From a virus, in IMG/VR virus record IMGVR_UViG_3300010370_002417, positions 1-64,000 of that record: a stretch of DNA of 64,000 nt; one strand, given 5' to 3'. Numbering within the stretch: the first letter of the stretch is position 1; each line of letters begins with the position of its first letter. Shown piece after piece: positions 61,129 to 64,000 of the stretch. Under the pieces are notes generated by a model. It was given only the letters and a program-made list of their open reading frames with translations, searched no databases and was not told the origin of the DNA. Made by a program: the position numbers and the translations under genes.

Positions 61129-64000
61129 TTAAAAGAAGGTTAGGAATCCTTGCTCTCTTACAAAATTCCATCCGTTCGAAGTTTCAGACCCAAAACCAGC
61201 TAGATCTGTTGCATCATCGTTGTAAAATAGTGCGGTCGCAGGAATAGCTTCTTTAGGAGAATTACGAACATAAACTGAAGACCGCACGCTTCCTGGTGTT
61301 ACAGAAGTATTAGGTGTAGCAACTACATTATAATTGTTTATTTTAATGTGACGTACATTTTGCGGCGTTGTATTAGCAACTACAATCTTAGCGTACCAAC
61401 CACCTTCAATTGGATCTGATACAACGTCAGCTGTGCTATCTACAATAATTGGATTTGCTGTATTCGCTCCAGATATTTCAAATTTATTAGTTAAAATGAA
61501 TGTGCTGTTTCTATTAAAACTAATTGTTGCATTATAGGCCGTATTTTTGATGCTATAGAAAGTAGCAGTTTTTGATCCACCTACAACACTTCTAGAGCGA
61601 ACAGTTAGCGTACCAGCACCGGCCTGATTCAACGTAGAAAAAATGTTTCCATTAGCTGTGAACGTCTTAGCAGAAGCAGAAGTCATATTAATTGTACCAA
61701 GACCAGAATATGTGATGTTGCTGCCATCTGCCAAAAATGCTGAAGCTCCGCTTCCAACAACTGTTATCTGACCGTTGGTGCCATGATTGATTGTTCTCGA
61801 AGCAGTTCCAGAAGCAGTAAACGTTCCTATTGTAAACGTGTATCCATTCAATACAAGATTGCCGGATGTGTATGTTGTTAGGCGTGTTGAACCAACTGTA
61901 ACCGCGCTCCCTAAAGAATAAGATCCTGTACCGCTGAATGTTACAGGTTTATCAATAGTTTCGCCGTTGGTAGTAATTGTTTGCGTTCCAGTACCAGCGA
62001 ATGTTAATGTGCCGCTGCTTCCACCGGTAAATGTAACATTGCTGCTTCCTTCAAAAATAAAATTGCCATATACTGTAAGATTTTCTGTTATTGAACTGAA
62101 TGTATAAGCCTTGTCTTTAAATGTGATATTTTTAACGCCATTCCCCGATGTTATAGTGAAAGTTCCATCCGTTAAATCGATTACAAAACTAGTAGAATTA
62201 GATTGTGTCAATCCAGTCGAACCTGGAGAGATCTGTCTGGTATTTGTTGAACCAGATCCATATAGTTCTACTGTAAGATCAGTGATAGTTAGATTTGTAG
62301 CAACCGCAGTATTCCAAACGTTTGTAGTGCTTGAAATATTGTATGTGTTTTTCCAAACACCGCCAGTTGAAGTTATGCCTCTTACGCCAGTACCGCCTCC
62401 GCTAAATGTTCCAGCAGTTTGAACAATATTGTAATTGCCCATAACAATAGTTCCGGTTGTTAATGTAATAGAACAACCGTTTCCAGATGTGCCACAAGTA
62501 AATTGATCTTGCAAAGTATATTGTGCAGTACCGCTAAAAGTTATGTTACTCCAGTTAACATTTTTACCATTGGTTGTGATATACTGATACGTTTGCCCAT
62601 TTGCTACAGTCCCTGCAAATGTTAATGTTGTGCCAGTAGAATGATTTATACTCATTCCGCTTGATATTATTAGATTACCATATATCGTAAGGGTGTCTGT
62701 ACTCCATGTAGTAGTACTTCCAGTGAAATCAAGAGTTCGAACGTAACCTTGAATATTATGTACGCCTGTTGTTGAAGAAGTGATATACAAATCAACAGAA
62801 TTTGTTTCAGTAGCACCTGAAGTATCACCATGGAAAAATATTATTCCAGGAGTATCTGTATATTCTACTCTTCTGTTACCAGATACAGTAAAGTTGGTTA
62901 ATGTAGATCCGTCCCATTCTCTATTTGATGGTTGTCCCACACTTCCAGTAAGAACAATTTTTCCACTAGTACCAAAAGCAATACTTCTAGCCGTTGAGCC
63001 AGTAAATGTAAACGACGGTGTTGTTAATGTTTTATCGTTAAGAGTAATAGTTCCTGCTGTTAAAATAGTATATAATGTAGCAGTATAATTATCTTGCAAC
63101 GTCCATCCACCACCAACACCGTTAAATTCAACTTCTAATAACGAAGTGCCATTTGTAGTGATTGTTTTTCCAGTAGATGTACTTGCAAATACTAATTTTC
63201 CAGATATAGTTTCTATGCCAGTAAACGAAAAATTAGTAGAAGGAATATAAAAATCGCCATAGACATTAATTATAGCACCTGAGCCATATATTGTTAATGT
63301 CATTGCGCGATCTAAACCGGAAGCTGTAAAATTTCTACAATTTACAGTAACACCTGTTCCAGTTAAAATATCAAATGCAGATCCGCTATCTGATCCTGCG
63401 TCAAAATATACATCAGTGTATTGATCTGGATAATATCCTGCGCTGCTTCCTCCAGAGAAATAAGACCAATTGGTAGTGCTTGAGTTGTTCCATGTTCCAC
63501 TACCACCAATCCAATACAATGGTGGATTGTAGAAATATAGATTTGTGTTGTTGCTGGTGTTAGTTGAGTTTGGTCCCATGTACCAAGTATCAACTGGGCT
63601 GCCTGTGATATCTCTTACAGTCACATAGTTTGTGCGAACTTTAGATGATCCAGCATAAACTAACGTGGCTGCAACACCAGCAGTTGTAGTATCTAGCGTA
63701 GAAACATCGCCTGAGTTATTTGCAAAAGAAAATGTGCTGAATGTATTTGTTGTTCCAGCTTCAAATCTTAGATTACCACCAGAAGTAATAGTTAACGTGT
63801 TAAATGTGTTACTTCCATATATGTCAAATCTATTTGAAGATGATGAAGTTGTAAGATTATTATATGTTAATCCACCACCTCTAAACTCAACCGTAGTAGT
63901 TGAAGCATGAGTTGAAGAAATATTGGCTGTACCTTTTATAAAAGTAAGATTTGTCGTAGTTGTAGTATTCCAAATGGCACCAGTACCATTTAAAGTCCAT
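61129..64000 (-). CDS. Giant beta-repeat fibre/adhesin, 5' end beyond window
   Basis: The frame is open from the window edge to a stop at 61129, giving at least 956 residues. It is Thr/Ser/Gly/Asn-rich with degenerate repeats of about 50-70 residues, such as GTLTFAGTGTQTITTNGETI, SGNLVLNGYTFTIGTFTASG and TLTFAGTVANGQTYQYITTN. These predict a long beta-helix, as in tail fibres and adhesins that touch the host surface. DNA is more AT-rich than elsewhere. The C-terminal part (about the last 130 residues) is non-repetitive. No internal GTG or ATG is a convincing start. Confidence 0.75.
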   Translation of the reverse strand, partial: WTLNGTGAIWNTTTTTNLTFIKGTANISSTHASTTTVEFRGGGLTYNNLTTSSSSNRFDIYGSNTFNTLTITSGGNLRFEAGTTNTFSTFSFANNSGDVSTLDTTTAGVAATLVYAGSSKVRTNYVTVRDITGSPVDTWYMGPNSTNTSNNTNLYFYNPPLYWIGGSGTWNNSSTTNWSYFSGGSSAGYYPDQYTDVYFDAGSDSGSAFDILTGTGVTVNCRNFTASGLDRAMTLTIYGSGAIINVYGDFYIPSTNFSFTGIETISGKLVFASTSTGKTITTNGTSLLEVEFNGVGGGWTLQDNYTATLYTILTAGTITLNDKTLTTPSFTFTGSTARSIAFGTSGKIVLTGSVGQPSNREWDGSTLTNFTVSGNRRVEYTDTPGIIFFHGDTSGATETNSVDLYITSSTTGVHNIQGYVRTLDFTGSTTTWSTDTLTIYGNLIISSGMSINHSTGTTLTFAGTVANGQTYQYITTNGKNVNWSNITFSGTAQYTLQDQFTCGTSGNGCSITLTTGTIVMGNYNIVQTAGTFSGGGTGVRGITSTGGVWKNTYNISSTTNVWNTAVATNLTITDLTVELYGSGSTNTRQISPGSTGLTQSNSTSFVIDLTDGTFTITSGNGVKNITFKDKAYTFSSITENLTVYGNFIFEGSSNVTFTGGSSGTLTFAGTGTQTITTNGETIDKPVTFSGTGSYSLGSAVTVGSTRLTTYTSGNLVLNGYTFTIGTFTASGTASRTINHGTNGQITVVGSGASAFLADGSNITYSGLGTINMTSASAKTFTANGNIFSTLNQAGAGTLTVRSRSVVGGSKTATFYSIKNTAYNATISFNRNSTFILTNKFEISGANTANPIIVDSTADVVSDPIEGGWYAKIVVANTTPQNVRHIKINNYNVVATPNTSVTPGSVRSSVYVRNSPKEAIPATALFYNDDATDLAGFGSETSNGWNFVREQGFLTFF

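Overview
The window is part of the genome of a large contractile-tailed (T4-superfamily) phage. Gp43, gp44/gp62, gp45, gp61, gp41, UvsX/UvsY/UvsW, gp46/gp47, RegA, the late sigma factor gp55, and the capsid set gp21-gp22-gp23 are all recognisable from their motifs. Every protein gene found with confidence, and both tRNAs, lie on the minus strand, so transcription runs from high to low coordinates. The host is probably an alphaproteobacterium of the Rhizobiales type (inference). The reasons are an outer-membrane protein with the signal-processing region VAADLPGK, a DUF1127 small protein, and TTGACA-N17-TATAAT-like promoters throughout. A B12-dependent class II ribonucleotide reductase, and CobS/CobT-like genes, recall from memory the phiM12-like Sinorhizobium phages.

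Layout in transcription order, from the right end. 64000-56095 is virion: a beta-repeat fibre running off the edge, prohead core proteins, protease gp21, scaffold gp22, capsid gp23 and a tail protein. 55994-47869 is recombination and late control: UvsY, UvsW, gp55, gp47, gp46, then peptide deformylase, a C5-cytosine methyltransferase and a CmoA-like methyltransferase. 47726-42505 holds short early genes, a CobT-like metallopeptidase/VWA protein with a CobS-like AAA+ ATPase, and ribosomal protein bS21. 42469-27315 is the replisome: glycosyltransferase, gp45, gp44, a ParB-like protein, a GIY-YIG-like protein, a gp33-like zinc protein, gp62, RegA, Hsp20, GH19 endolysin and holin, gp43, UvsX, gp41, a metallopeptidase and glutaredoxin. 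27237-13290 returns to virion and lysis: a secreted CHAP-type hydrolase, a PD-(D/E)XK-like and ligase-like pair, a 1463-residue nucleotidyltransferase-fused protein, Dps, structural proteins, a holin-like protein and spanins. 13251-1 contains primase, class II ribonucleotide reductase and auxiliary genes: PstS, Bax-inhibitor-1, three glycosyltransferases, AdoMet decarboxylase homologue, VOC protein, peroxiredoxin, an outer-membrane barrel, two tRNAs and small proteins.

Two promoter classes are visible. About 19 minus-strand sites read TTGACA-N17-TAnnnT and sit before early genes. At eight of them the predicted transcription start falls exactly on an in-frame ATG or GTG, pointing to leaderless mRNAs. 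Four of these share an ATG/GTG-ATG-AAA-GG leader in which a start codon and a Shine-Dalgarno sequence are superimposed. Virion and lysis genes instead follow TATAAATA or CTAAATA boxes, the expected target of gp55 with gp45. Several terminators with T-tracts separate the modules.

The most unusual items are the leaderless promoter geometry, the ligase-like/nuclease-like pair next to the giant nucleotidyltransferase-fused protein, the CobS/CobT-like pair carrying an HEVGH site, a bS21 gene that can only start at TTG, and a perfect consensus promoter on the otherwise unused plus strand.
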